From Duganella sp. 1224 (GTDB taxonomy: Bacteria > Pseudomonadota > Gammaproteobacteria > Burkholderiales > Burkholderiaceae_D): a stretch of DNA of 64,000 bases. Below, piece by piece: positions 50,284 to 58,641 of this stretch. Position 1 is the stretch's first letter. Each line of letters starts with the position of its first letter. The notes beneath the pieces were generated by a model. That model did not search any database, was not told the DNA's origin, and was given only the letters and a program-made list of their open reading frames with translations. The stretch spans positions 558,001 through 622,000 of the forward strand of contig NZ_JACBYS010000002.1 in the NCBI RefSeq assembly GCF_013408245.1. Direction: 5' to 3'. Made by a program: the position numbers and the translations under genes.

Positions 50284-50775
50284 TTACTCGGCCAGCGCGC
50301 AATGCACCGGCCTGGCGTTGAGCAGTTCGGTCAGTACCTGCGGCGCGATGCCGACCAGATACCCGCGCCTGCCGCCATTGATATAAATCGTTTCCAGCGC
50401 AAGGATGCTATCCTCTACATACACCGGCATGGTCTTCTTGGTGCCGAACGGCGAGGTGCCGCCGATCATGTAGCCGCTGTGGCGCGAGGCCACCTCCGGC
50501 TTGCACGGTTCGACGGACTTGCAGCCGATGTTGCGGGCGAGATTCTTGGTGGATACCTTGCAATCGCCATGCATCAGCACAATTAAAGGTTTGGCGGCTT
50601 CGTCCTGCATCACCAGCGTCTTGACCACGTGGTGCTCGTCGACGCGCAGCTCGCGCGAGGACACGCTGGTGCCGCCGTGCTCCTCGTAGGTGTACGGGTG
50701 CTCGGTGAATGCCACCTTGTGCTTGCGCAGCATCTGGGTGGCAGGAGTTTCGGAGATATGCTCTTTTTTAGCCAT
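50284..50775 (-). CDS. ybaK: Cys-tRNA(Pro) deacylase, YbaK/EbsC family
   Basis: The 163-residue protein has the YbaK fold: HPYTYEEHGGTSVSSRELRVDEHHVVKTLV, the catalytic-lysine region DCKVSTKNLARNIG, YMIGGTSPFGTKKTMPVYVEDSI and INGGRRGYLVGI. It hydrolyses Cys-tRNA(Pro) misacylated by ProRS. The start may also be an ATG at 50796, one base from the divergent ATG at 50797. Neither has a clear ribosome site. Confidence 0.92.
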   Translation of the reverse strand: MAKKEHISETPATQMLRKHKVAFTEHPYTYEEHGGTSVSSRELRVDEHHVVKTLVMQDEAAKPLIVLMHGDCKVSTKNLARNIGCKSVEPCKPEVASRHSGYMIGGTSPFGTKKTMPVYVEDSILALETIYINGGRRGYLVGIAPQVLTELLNARPVHCALAE

Positions 50776-50796
50776 GGTGAGATCGGAGTTGTCCAT

Positions 50797-51828
50797 ATGC
50801 AGCAGGAAATTCGTTTTGCCACTTTCAATGTTTGCAATCTTTCCCAGCCTGGGGCGAAATTGTACGACAATCTGGCCCCGCTGACCGAGGCCGAGTATGA
50901 AGCAAAAGTCGCCTGGACCGCGCGCCAGCTGGACCAGCTGGACGCCGACGTCATCGGCCTGCAGGAAATCTTCTCGCTGGCGGCGCTGCGCGACGTGCTG
51001 GCCCACAGCACCCGCTACCGCGAGGCCACGCTGGCCGGCTTCGAGCCGCCGCCCGATCCCGCCACCGGCCTGCCGCGCCTGACGCCGGAACTGGCGCTGA
51101 TTTCGCGCCTGCCGCTGGCCGGCCCGGCGCAGGCCTACATCATGTTCCCGCAGGGTGTGGCCCTGCCCGACGGCCACCGCGACGCCGACCGCTTCGCCCG
51201 CGCGCCGCTGCACGTGCAGGTGGTGCTGCCGGATGAGCGCATCGTCGACGTCATCGTGGTCCACCTCAAATCCAAGCGGCCCGACTACCGCAACGGCGAC
51301 ACCGGCGACGATCCGATGCTGCACGCGCAGGCCAACCTGCGCTCGCTGATCCGGCGCGGCACCGAGGCGGTGGCGCTGCGCGCGCTGCTGAGCGAGATGG
51401 ACAAGGGCCCGCGCCGGCCGCGCGTGGTGCTGGGCGATTTCAACGACACGGTGGACGCGGTGACCACGCACATCGTCATGGGCGCCGGCGCCGCCTGCGA
51501 GCCGGGCGAGGAGTTGCACGGGCAGTTGTTTGACAGCCGGCAGATCCAGGCCGGCCGCGAGCGCCGGCGCGACAGCGGCTACACCATCGCCCATGACGGG
51601 CGGCACGCCACCATCGACCATGTGCTGGTGTCGGAGGAATTTCACCCGGCCTCGCGCCATGCGATTGGCGAGGTGGCCGAGGTGGCCTACTTCAACGAGC
51701 ACCTGGTGCAGGCCACGCCGGCCGCGTCCGATCATGGCCAGGTGCTGGTCACCCTGCGCCTGCACCCCGTCCCCGTCCCCGCCGCCGCAGCAGCCGTCAT
51801 TCCGGCGAAAGCCGGAATCCATACATAG
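50797..51828 (+). CDS. Endonuclease/exonuclease/phosphatase family protein
   Basis: The 343-residue protein has the DNase I-like order of motifs: IRFATFNVCNL, DVIGLQEIF (catalytic Glu), VHLKSKRP, VVLGDFND (Asp/Asn) and ASDHGQVLVTL (final His). It could be a nuclease or a lipid/sugar phosphatase. No signal peptide is visible. GGAG lies nine bases before ATG 50797. The last ~10 residues (VIPAKAGIHT) and the stop are encoded by a family B repeat. Confidence 0.85.
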   Translation: MQQEIRFATFNVCNLSQPGAKLYDNLAPLTEAEYEAKVAWTARQLDQLDADVIGLQEIFSLAALRDVLAHSTRYREATLAGFEPPPDPATGLPRLTPELALISRLPLAGPAQAYIMFPQGVALPDGHRDADRFARAPLHVQVVLPDERIVDVIVVHLKSKRPDYRNGDTGDDPMLHAQANLRSLIRRGTEAVALRALLSEMDKGPRRPRVVLGDFNDTVDAVTTHIVMGAGAACEPGEELHGQLFDSRQIQAGRERRRDSGYTIAHDGRHATIDHVLVSEEFHPASRHAIGEVAEVAYFNEHLVQATPAASDHGQVLVTLRLHPVPVPAAAAAVIPAKAGIHT

Positions 51829-51873
51829 CGTCCCGGCCAGCTCAGCATGGATTCCGGCGTTCGCCGGAATGAC
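51796..51873. repeat. Dispersed inverted repeat, family B, copy 2
   Basis: GTCATTCCGGCGAAAGCCGG is the left hairpin, and GATTCCGGCGTTCGCCGGAA the right. The outer arms (GTCATTCCGGC / GCCGGAATGAC) also pair. It contains the stop codon of the preceding gene and lies 143 bases upstream of the RND operon. Confidence 0.88.
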
Positions 51874-52016
51874 AGCGTCGACGGCGGTGGTGGCGATGCC
51901 GCGTTTTCTGCATTTCAGCCACGGTTTTACACCGCCTATCGCATTTCTCTGGCCCTTGCGCTTGTGTCTACCTAAAGTGGCACCATGCGCAAATCCCTTC
52001 AGGCCAGAAAAACGAT

Positions 52017-53243
52017 ATGAAACTAGAAACTTTGCCCCCCAACACACAGCCCACCGTGCGCGCTAAAAGCTGGCGCGCGCCGGCGGCCATCCTGATCGTG
52101 GTGGCGCTGGCCGGCGGCGGCTGGACCGTCCTGCGCGGCAAGAGCGAGCCGGCGCCCGCCCCCGCGCCCGCCGCCAAAGAGAAAAAAGACATCTTCGAAC
52201 TGTCGACCGGCGACGTCGCCGCCGTCAGTGCCCGTTCATTGGCGGTCAGCTTGCCCCTGTCGGGCTCGCTGACGCCCCTGAGTTCCGCCACCATCAAGTC
52301 CAAGGTCTCGGGCGTGGTGGAGGCCACCACGCTGCAGGAAGGCATGGCGGTGCGCGCCGGCCAGGTGCTGGCCCGCATCGACCAGGCCGACCTGCGCGCG
52401 CGCCTGCAACAGCAGCAGGCGCAACTGGATGAAGCCCAGGCCAAACTCGCCCTGGCCACCAAGAACGAAACCAACAGCCAGGCGCTGCTCAAGCAGAAAT
52501 ACATCTCGCAAAACGCCTACGACTCGACGCAGAACTCGGTCGACCTGGCGCGCGCGGCGGTCAAGTCGGCCTCGGCCATGGTCGAGCTGGCGCGCATCGC
52601 GCTCAACGACGGCGTCATCAAGTCGCCGATCGACGGCGTGATCAGCAAGCGCCACGTGCAGGCCGGCGAAAAGCTGGCGCTCGACATGCCGGTGTACAGC
52701 ATCGTCAACCTGGCGGAAATGGTGCTGGAGGCGCAGGTGCCGGCCTCCGAAATCCCGCGCGTGAAGGTCGGGCAGGATGTGAAATTCCGCGTCGAGGGCT
52801 ACGCCCAGCGCGACTTCCACGGCAAGGTGGCGCGCATCAATCCGGCCACCGAAGCCGGCTCGCGCGCGATGCTGGTCTATATCGCCGTGCCGAATGCGGA
52901 CAACGCGCTGCGCGCCGGCATGTTCGCCAAGGGCAGCATCGTTACCGACCGTTCCGCCGTGGCGCCGATCGTGCCGCTGGCCGCCATCCGCAGCGACAAG
53001 GCGGGCAAGCAGATCGTCTACAAGATCGAACAGGGCAAGCTGGTCGCGCAGCCGGTCAGGATCGGCCTGCGCAACGAGGACGAGGGCGTGGCGGAGGTGA
53101 CCGACGGGCTGTCGCAAGGCGCCAACGTCATCGTCTCGCGGCTGGACAGCCTGAAGCCGGGCGCCGCCGTCAAGCTGCCGGCCGGGGTGGCCGACGCGCC
53201 GCCATCGGCCCAGGCCAAGGCCGCTGAACCGTCGAAGGGCTGA
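52017..53243 (+). CDS. RND efflux periplasmic adaptor (membrane fusion protein)
   Basis: The 408-residue protein has one N-terminal membrane anchor (AAILIVVALAGGGWTVL), then the fusion-protein order: lipoyl half (TIKSKVSGVVEATTLQEGMAVRAGQVLARID), an alpha-hairpin coiled coil (QQQQAQLDEAQAKLALATKNE...YISQNAYDSTQNSVDLARAAV), the second lipoyl half (DGVIKSPIDGVISKRHVQAGEKLAL), and barrel and proximal domains. It pairs with the RND pump three bases downstream. There is no adjacent TolC-type gene. The substrate is unknown. Confidence 0.93.
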   Translation: MKLETLPPNTQPTVRAKSWRAPAAILIVVALAGGGWTVLRGKSEPAPAPAPAAKEKKDIFELSTGDVAAVSARSLAVSLPLSGSLTPLSSATIKSKVSGVVEATTLQEGMAVRAGQVLARIDQADLRARLQQQQAQLDEAQAKLALATKNETNSQALLKQKYISQNAYDSTQNSVDLARAAVKSASAMVELARIALNDGVIKSPIDGVISKRHVQAGEKLALDMPVYSIVNLAEMVLEAQVPASEIPRVKVGQDVKFRVEGYAQRDFHGKVARINPATEAGSRAMLVYIAVPNADNALRAGMFAKGSIVTDRSAVAPIVPLAAIRSDKAGKQIVYKIEQGKLVAQPVRIGLRNEDEGVAEVTDGLSQGANVIVSRLDSLKPGAAVKLPAGVADAPPSAQAKAAEPSKG

Positions 53244-53245
53244 TC

Positions 53246-56200
53246 ATGTGGATCACGAAAGTCAGCATCCAGAATCCGGTGTTTGCCACCATGGTGATGG
53301 TGGCCTTGATGGTGCTCGGCCTGTTCTCGTACCGCGGCCTGGGCCTGGAAGCTATGCCGAATATCGACATCCCCGGCGCCGCCATCGAGGTGCAGTATCC
53401 GGGCGCCTCGCCGGAAGCGGTGGAGAACGACATCACCCGGCCGATCGAGGAAGCGGTCAACACCGTCAGCGGCATCAAGACGCTGCGCGCCAACTCGTGG
53501 GAAGGCCGCGCCGGCGTCTACATCGACTTTGAACTGTCGACCGACATGAACCGCGCCATGCAGGACCTGCGCGACAAGGTGGCGCAGGTGCGGCCGCGCT
53601 TCCCGCGCGAGGCCAAGGACCCGTTCATCGTCCGCTTCGAGGGCGAGAACGCACAGCCGATCGCGCAGATCGGCCTGACCGCCAGCGAGCACTCGCTGCG
53701 CGACCTGTCCACCATGGCCGACCAGGTCATCGCCAAGCGCTTCCAGGGCGTGGCCGGCGTCGGCCAGGTGCGCACCAACGGCATGGCGGCGCGCCAGATC
53801 CTGATCCAGTTACGCCCCAACGACCTGACCGCGCAGGCGGTCGGCGTGGATGAAGTGCTGAACGCCATCCAGAACACCAACACCAATCTGCCGGCGGGTT
53901 TCATCAGCTACGGCGCCAGCGAGCGCCTGGTGCGGGTGGAAGGCAAGATGAAGGACCCGCGCGACTTCAACAAGATCATCGTCGCGCGCCGCGCCAACGG
54001 CCCGGTGTACCTGGAGCAGGTGGCGACGGTGGAAGACGGCGCGCAGGAAGAGCTGTCGATCTCGCGCATCAACGGCCAGCGCGCCGTCACGCTGGACATC
54101 ACCAAGGTGCAGGACGCCAACGTGGTGGAAGTGGGCCGCCGCATCCAGCAGGTGGCGGCCGACCTGCAAAAGACGCTGCCGCCCGATATCAAGCTCGAAG
54201 TGCTGCGCGACGAATCGCTGAAGGTGCAAAGCCAACTCGATAACGTCAAGGAGACGATTATCGAAGGCGCGGTGCTGACCATGGTGATCGTGTTCTTCTT
54301 CCTGCACTCGTGGCGCTCGACCATCATCACCGGTCTGACGCTGCCGATTTCGGTCATGGCCAGCTTCATCGCCATGAAGGCCTTCGGCTTCACGCTCAAC
54401 TTCCTGACGCTGATGGCGCTGTCGCTGTGTATCGGCCTGCTGATCGACGACGCCATCGTGGTGCGCGAGAACATCGTGCGCCACCTCGGCATGGGCAAGA
54501 ACCACCGCCGCGCGGCGGCAGACGGCACCAACGAAATCGGCCTGGCGGTGATGGCCACCACCTTTGCCATTGTCGCCGTGTTTATCCCGGTGGCCTTCAT
54601 GGAAGGCATCATCGGCCGCTTCTTCCTGCAGTTCGGGATTACGGTGGCGGTGGCGGTGCTGGTGTCGCTGTTCGTGTCGTTCACACTGGACCCGATGCTG
54701 TCGTCGGTGTGGCCGGACCCGGTGCAGGACCGCTTCAAGTACGCGCCATGGCTGGGCCGCTTCATGCACTGGCTGGAAGGCGGCGTCGAATGGCTGCACG
54801 TGGTCTACGGCAAGGTGCTGGCGCTGGCGCTGCGCTGGAAGAAAAGCACGCTGCTGCTGGCCTTCGCGCTGTTCGCCGGCAGCATCCTGCTGGTGCCGAA
54901 GATCGGCGGCGAGATGATGCCGGAGCAGGACAGTGGCTGGGTCAACTTCATGATCAAGACGCCGGTCGGCTCCAGCCTCGACTACACCGACAACAAGATC
55001 CACCAGGTGGAAGACGCGCTGAAGGCCTTCCCGGAAATCGAGCGCGTGATCACCGTGGTCGGCACCTGGGACGGCCGCAATACCGCGCAGATCGACATGA
55101 AGCTGCTGGACCGCAAGCTGCACAAGCGCCGCACGCAGCAAGAGCTGGAAGCGGCGATCCGCGCGCGCCTGAACAAGATCGCCGGCATCACCCTGACGGC
55201 CGGCTTCAAGCCGGTGTTCATCGCGATTCTGGGCACCGACGAGGGCAAGCTGGATGACGTGGCGCACCGCCTGATGGACAAGATGCGCAAGATCAAGGGC
55301 ATCGCCGACCTGGAATACAGCCAGGAAGGCGCCAACCCGTCGACCAACATCAAGATCAACAACGAGCTGGCCAGCGACCTGGGGCTGACCACGCAGCAGA
55401 TCGGCGCCGCGCTGCGGCCGTTCGTGGCGGGCGACACCACCTCGCACTTCCTGGCGTCGGATGGCCAGAACTACGACGTCAACGTGCAGTTGCCGAAGTC
55501 CGGCCGCCAGAAAGTGACCGACCTGGCCGACCTGTCGCTGGCGTCCAGCAAGCTCGGACCGGATGGCCGGCCGATCATGGTGCCGCTGCGCCAGGTGGTG
55601 GAATTCGTGCCGGCCTTCAGCCCGCAGGTGCTGAAGCGGCAGGCGCTGCAACGCCGGGTGGCGGTGTACGCCAGCATCGAAGGCCGTCCGGGCGGCGACG
55701 TCGACGCCGACGTCAAGAAGGCGATGAAGGAAATCGAACTGCCCTCCGGCGTGCGTTTCGACGTCGGCGGCAACGCGCAGAACATGGCGGAGTCGATGAA
55801 CTCGGCGATGATCGCGCTGGGCATCGCGGTGATCTTCATCTACCTGGTGCTGGCATCGCAGTTTGGCAGCTTCCTGCAGCCGGTGGCCATCATGATGTCC
55901 TTGCCGCTGTCGCTGATCGGCGTGCTGGTGGCGCTGCTGGTGACCGGCAGCACGCTGAACATCTTCTCGGTGATCGGCTTCATCATGCTGATGGGCCTGG
56001 TGACCAAGAACGCCATCCTGCTGGTGGACTTCACCAACCACGCGCAAAAGGAAGGCCAGAGCCAGCACGACGCGCTGATGAGCGCCGGCCAGGTGCGCCT
56101 GCGGCCGATCCTGATGACCACGCTGGCCATGGTGTTCGGCATGCTGCCGATGGCGATCGGCATGGGTGACGGCGGCGAGACGCAGGCGCCGATGGGCCGC

Positions 56201-56353
56201 GCGGTGATCGGCGGCGTGCTGACCTCCACCCTGCTGACGCTGGTGGTGGTGCCGGTGGCCTACACCTATCTGGACAACTGGGGCAAACGCGCCGCGCGCT
56301 GGTTCAAGGGCAAGCACGTCGAAGAGGATCACGTGCTGCGCGAAGTGGCCTGA
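53246..56353 (+). CDS. RND multidrug/solute efflux pump, inner-membrane transporter
   Basis: The 1035-residue protein has the twelve-helix HAE1-type architecture with two large periplasmic loops. It begins WITKVSIQNPVFATMVMVALMVLGLFSYRGL and has the proton-relay aspartates in LCIGLLIDDAIVVREN (about residues 400-405), LVTKNAILLVDF in helix 10 and GMLPMAIGMGDGGETQAPMGRAVIGG near the end. It exports solutes using the proton gradient with the adaptor gene upstream. An outer-membrane channel must come from elsewhere. Family B repeats lie on both sides of this operon. Confidence 0.95.
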   Translation: MWITKVSIQNPVFATMVMVALMVLGLFSYRGLGLEAMPNIDIPGAAIEVQYPGASPEAVENDITRPIEEAVNTVSGIKTLRANSWEGRAGVYIDFELSTDMNRAMQDLRDKVAQVRPRFPREAKDPFIVRFEGENAQPIAQIGLTASEHSLRDLSTMADQVIAKRFQGVAGVGQVRTNGMAARQILIQLRPNDLTAQAVGVDEVLNAIQNTNTNLPAGFISYGASERLVRVEGKMKDPRDFNKIIVARRANGPVYLEQVATVEDGAQEELSISRINGQRAVTLDITKVQDANVVEVGRRIQQVAADLQKTLPPDIKLEVLRDESLKVQSQLDNVKETIIEGAVLTMVIVFFFLHSWRSTIITGLTLPISVMASFIAMKAFGFTLNFLTLMALSLCIGLLIDDAIVVRENIVRHLGMGKNHRRAAADGTNEIGLAVMATTFAIVAVFIPVAFMEGIIGRFFLQFGITVAVAVLVSLFVSFTLDPMLSSVWPDPVQDRFKYAPWLGRFMHWLEGGVEWLHVVYGKVLALALRWKKSTLLLAFALFAGSILLVPKIGGEMMPEQDSGWVNFMIKTPVGSSLDYTDNKIHQVEDALKAFPEIERVITVVGTWDGRNTAQIDMKLLDRKLHKRRTQQELEAAIRARLNKIAGITLTAGFKPVFIAILGTDEGKLDDVAHRLMDKMRKIKGIADLEYSQEGANPSTNIKINNELASDLGLTTQQIGAALRPFVAGDTTSHFLASDGQNYDVNVQLPKSGRQKVTDLADLSLASSKLGPDGRPIMVPLRQVVEFVPAFSPQVLKRQALQRRVAVYASIEGRPGGDVDADVKKAMKEIELPSGVRFDVGGNAQNMAESMNSAMIALGIAVIFIYLVLASQFGSFLQPVAIMMSLPLSLIGVLVALLVTGSTLNIFSVIGFIMLMGLVTKNAILLVDFTNHAQKEGQSQHDALMSAGQVRLRPILMTTLAMVFGMLPMAIGMGDGGETQAPMGRAVIGGVLTSTLLTLVVVPVAYTYLDNWGKRAARWFKGKHVEEDHVLREVA

Positions 56354-56358
56354 CCGCA

Positions 56359-56430
56359 CGTCGCTACGGTGCAGGCCGGAGCCCATGGAACGCAAGCTCG
56401 GCATGGATGCCGGCTTGCGCCGGCATGACG
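56359..56430. repeat. Dispersed inverted repeat, family B, copy 3 (diverged)
   Basis: The left arm (beginning CGTCGCTACGG, with GCAGGCCGGAGCCCATGG) pairs imperfectly with the right arm (CATGGATGCCGGCTTGCGCC ... CATGACG). It is more diverged than copies 1 and 2. It lies six bases after the RND pump stop and two bases before the convergent small gene's stop. Confidence 0.75.
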
Positions 56431-56431
56431 A

Positions 56432-56608
56432 TCAGTCTTCGTCGGGGGCGAGGCCGGAGGGTTCGCCGTCGGCGATGTCGGCCTCGCTTTCGGGCGCCAG
56501 GCCGGGGTTGTTTTTCAGCTCGGCCTTGCGCCGGGCTTTTTCTTCCTGCTTTTTCTTCTTCTCCAACTCACGCTGCCGCTTTTCGTAGGCGAAGTTCGTC
56601 TTGGCCAT
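56432..56608 (-). CDS. Small highly charged protein
   Basis: The 58-residue product MAKTNFAYEKRQRELEKKKK continues with a second basic helix (QEEKARRKAELKNNPGL) and an acidic tail (ESEADIADGEPSGLAPDED). Short Lys/Glu-rich proteins starting MAKTN(F/Y) are common in betaproteobacteria and of unknown function; they may bind nucleic acid. AGAGG precedes the ATG at 56608. The gene is independent of xerD, which starts further upstream on the same strand. Confidence 0.7.
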   Translation of the reverse strand: MAKTNFAYEKRQRELEKKKKQEEKARRKAELKNNPGLAPESEADIADGEPSGLAPDED

Positions 56609-56669
56609 TTGCTACCTCTTTCAAGTTAAAAGGGTTGCACTGCGTAACCCCCATTATGACCCAAGTTGC

Positions 56670-57575
56670 TTACCCGCGAGGATGATGTTGCGCATGCAAT
56701 TGCTTCAAACGCTCGCGCGCCACGTGCGTATAGATCTGCGTGGTGGAGATGTCGGAATGCCCCAGTAGTAATTGCACAACACGCAAGTCGGCGCCGTGAT
56801 TCAGCAAGTGCGTGGCAAACGCGTGGCGCAGCGTGTGCGGCGACAGCGGCGTCTTGATGTCCGCCTTCAGCGCATGCTTTTTAATCAAGACCCAGAACAT
56901 CTGCCGCGTCATCGGCCCGCCGCGGCTGGTAACGAACAGCGCGTCGTCCTGCTGGCCATTGAGGATGACGCCACGCGCCTCCTGCACGTAGCGCTCGATC
57001 CACGCCCGCGCCTGCTGGCCGAAGGGCACCAGCCGCGTCTTCGCGCCCTTGCCGGTCACGCGCAGCACGCCGTCGTTCAGGCTCAGTTCCAGCATCTTCA
57101 GCTCGACCAGTTCGGACACGCGCAAGCCGCTGGCATACATCAACTCCAGCATGGTGCGGTCGCGCAAGCCCAACGGGGTATGGACATCCGGCGCCGCCAG
57201 CAAGGCCTCCACCTGCGCCTCGCTCAGCGTCTGCACGAAGCGTTGCGGCTGCCTGGCCGACACCAGCTTCAAACTGGGGTCCTCGTCGATGCGGCGCTGC
57301 CGCTGCAACATCTGGTAGAAGCGCTTGATGACCGACAGCCGCCGGTTGGACGAGGTGGCCTTGCCGCTGTCCGCGTGGCGCGCGGCGATATAGCCCTGGA
57401 TGTCGTGCGCCGCCACGGCCAGCAGGCCGTCCACCTGCGGCCGCTTTTTCTCCAGCCAGGCGGCGAACAGGCGCATGTCGCGCCGGTAGGCTTCCAGCGT
57501 GTTCTTCGACAGCCCGTCCTCCAGCCACAGGCTGTCGCAGAACTCGTCGATCAGAGCAAGGTTGTCTGCTGCCAT
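56670..57575 (-). CDS. xerD: Tyrosine recombinase XerD
   Basis: The 301-residue protein has the catalytic set R152, K176, H247, R250, H273 and Y282, inside ASGLRVSEL, TGKGAKTRLVPFG, LSPHTLRHAFATHLL and LLGHSDISTTQIYTH. The N-terminal SAM-like domain is EFCDSLWLEDGLSKNTLEAYRRDM. Length and wording fit XerD rather than a phage or integron integrase. With XerC it resolves chromosome dimers at dif. The start at 57575 lies 25 bases inside the upstream ogt gene. Confidence 0.95.
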   Translation of the reverse strand: MAADNLALIDEFCDSLWLEDGLSKNTLEAYRRDMRLFAAWLEKKRPQVDGLLAVAAHDIQGYIAARHADSGKATSSNRRLSVIKRFYQMLQRQRRIDEDPSLKLVSARQPQRFVQTLSEAQVEALLAAPDVHTPLGLRDRTMLELMYASGLRVSELVELKMLELSLNDGVLRVTGKGAKTRLVPFGQQARAWIERYVQEARGVILNGQQDDALFVTSRGGPMTRQMFWVLIKKHALKADIKTPLSPHTLRHAFATHLLNHGADLRVVQLLLGHSDISTTQIYTHVARERLKQLHAQHHPRG

Positions 57576-58072
57576 GCGTACTCGCTCGATCCTTCGTGCG
57601 CCAGCAGCCAGCGCTTGATGCCCAGCAGGTAGCCGTTGGGGTCGTCGCTGTTGCCAAAGCCGCCCAGGCCGCCGACGGCGGTCACGCGGTGACACGGCAC
57701 CACCACCGGGAACCAGTTGGCGCCGCAAGCCTGGCCCACCGCGCGCGGCGCCGAGCCGAGGTGCTTGGCCAGTTCGCCATAGGTGCGGGTGCTGCCGCGC
57801 GGAATCGCGCACAGCTCGTCCCACACCTTCTGCTGGAACGCGGTGCCATTGCGCTTGAGCGGCAGCGTGAACTGGAAATCGGCGTCCTCGCAATACTTGC
57901 CCACCTGGTGGGCGACCAATTCGGCCGCCGTGTCCTGTGGCGCTTTTGCCTCAAAATGGGGCGGCAGATAGCACAGCTCGCTGACCAGCCCCTGCGCCGT
58001 GCGGACCCCGAGTTTGCCAAAGGGGAACGCCAGTACGGCGGAAAACAGCTCACTGCCCTGTTGTATTTTCAT
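57551..58072 (-). CDS. ogt: Methylated-DNA-protein cysteine methyltransferase
   Basis: The 172-residue protein has the O6-alkylguanine transferase active site VVPCHRV (C127) and the DNA-binding helix GELAKHLGSAPRAVGQACGANWFP. It takes alkyl groups from O6-methylguanine irreversibly. It lacks the Ada N-terminal regulatory domain. I used ATG 58072, giving a usual family length; an ATG at 58120 would add 16 residues. It overlaps xerD. Confidence 0.92.
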   Translation of the reverse strand: MKIQQGSELFSAVLAFPFGKLGVRTAQGLVSELCYLPPHFEAKAPQDTAAELVAHQVGKYCEDADFQFTLPLKRNGTAFQQKVWDELCAIPRGSTRTYGELAKHLGSAPRAVGQACGANWFPVVVPCHRVTAVGGLGGFGNSDDPNGYLLGIKRWLLAHEGSSEYAWQQTTLL

Positions 58073-58149
58073 CACAGTCACTTGCACCAAAAAAGTACGA
58101 AAGTTGTCCGTATGCACCATTTTGTTGCATCGGCACTACAGCAAAAAAA

Positions 58150-58163
58150 CCACGCCGGCGTGG
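58150..58163 (-). terminator. Second of two tandem minus-strand terminators
   Basis: CCACG-CCGG-CGTGG is followed on the minus strand by seven T residues (the A-run at 58143-58149 on the plus strand). It lies just upstream of ogt and would shield it from read-through. Confidence 0.6.
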
Positions 58164-58182
58164 ATTGTAATGGGTACGGGCG

Positions 58183-58412
58183 AAAAAAAACGCACCCTCA
58201 GGTGCGTTTTCAAATCCTGCTTCACGTTCCCGGTCGCTTGCCTGGTTCCGTAGCGCGCTTGTGGCGGCCTGCAGAGCCTATAACAGCGACATTCTGTAAA
58301 ACGTGTGTCTCCTCGATCTAGTGCCGGTATTCAGTACCGATTCTCTACACACTCCCCACTTACAATTCTTTGCTACTGGATCGCATATCGATATGCATGT
58401 ATCCCTGAGGGC
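58183..58412 (-). ncRNA. Candidate small RNA, about 230 bases
   Basis: No protein-coding frame is convincing in this stretch. On the minus strand a promoter-like pair TTGAGA (58444-58449) and TATGAT (58419-58424), 19 bases apart, precedes it. It contains three strong stems: the 14-base palindrome GCATATCGATATGC, then CGGTA/TACCG, and the terminator stem at 58187-58210 followed by eight T residues. I do not recognise 6S RNA, tmRNA, RNase P RNA or a known riboswitch. A short leader ORF (MMATPSGIHAYRYAIQ) could be translated instead. Expression is unproven. Confidence 0.4.
58187..58210 (-). terminator. Strong intrinsic terminator, minus strand
   Basis: AAAACGCACC-CTCA-GGTGCGTTTT forms a ten-pair stem. 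On the minus strand it is followed by eight T residues. On the plus strand it is also flanked by T residues, but no plus-strand gene ends upstream. Confidence 0.8.
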
Positions 58413-58495
58413 GTCGCCATCATAACGTATTCGTTAAGCTTTTTCTCAATTTTTTTTGTGCGCTCGCGCACGGTTAGTTTAAACATCAAACATAT

Positions 58496-58509
58496 TTGAC
58501 GCAGCTCAA
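58496..58509 (+). promoter_or_regulatory. FNR/Anr-like box upstream of dctQ
   Basis: TTGAC-GCAG-CTCAA matches eight of ten conserved positions of the FNR/Anr consensus TTGATnnnnATCAA. It lies 133 bases before the dctQ ATG, and TTGACG could also serve as a -35 with a weak -10 at TATGGG. The functional meaning (oxygen control of dicarboxylate uptake) is inference. Confidence 0.3.
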
Positions 58510-58641
58510 ACAAGTTGTGGTATGGGGGCAATCTGACACAATGGCCAAGTTAGTAATAGCCCTTATTGCCACCTCGCAAACAGCTGGCTAAGTTAGCACC
58601 ATGCTGGATTCCCCGGCACTAATAATTCTTAGAGACATATT

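Noticed and set aside
53810..56404. 864-codon minus-strand frame opposite the RND pump
   Set aside because: It is His/Gln/Arg-rich shadow sequence with no motif.
56670..57575. Integrase of an integrated element
   Set aside because: Length, full RKHRHY set and overlap with ogt fit housekeeping XerD. There are no att-like direct repeats or phage genes nearby.
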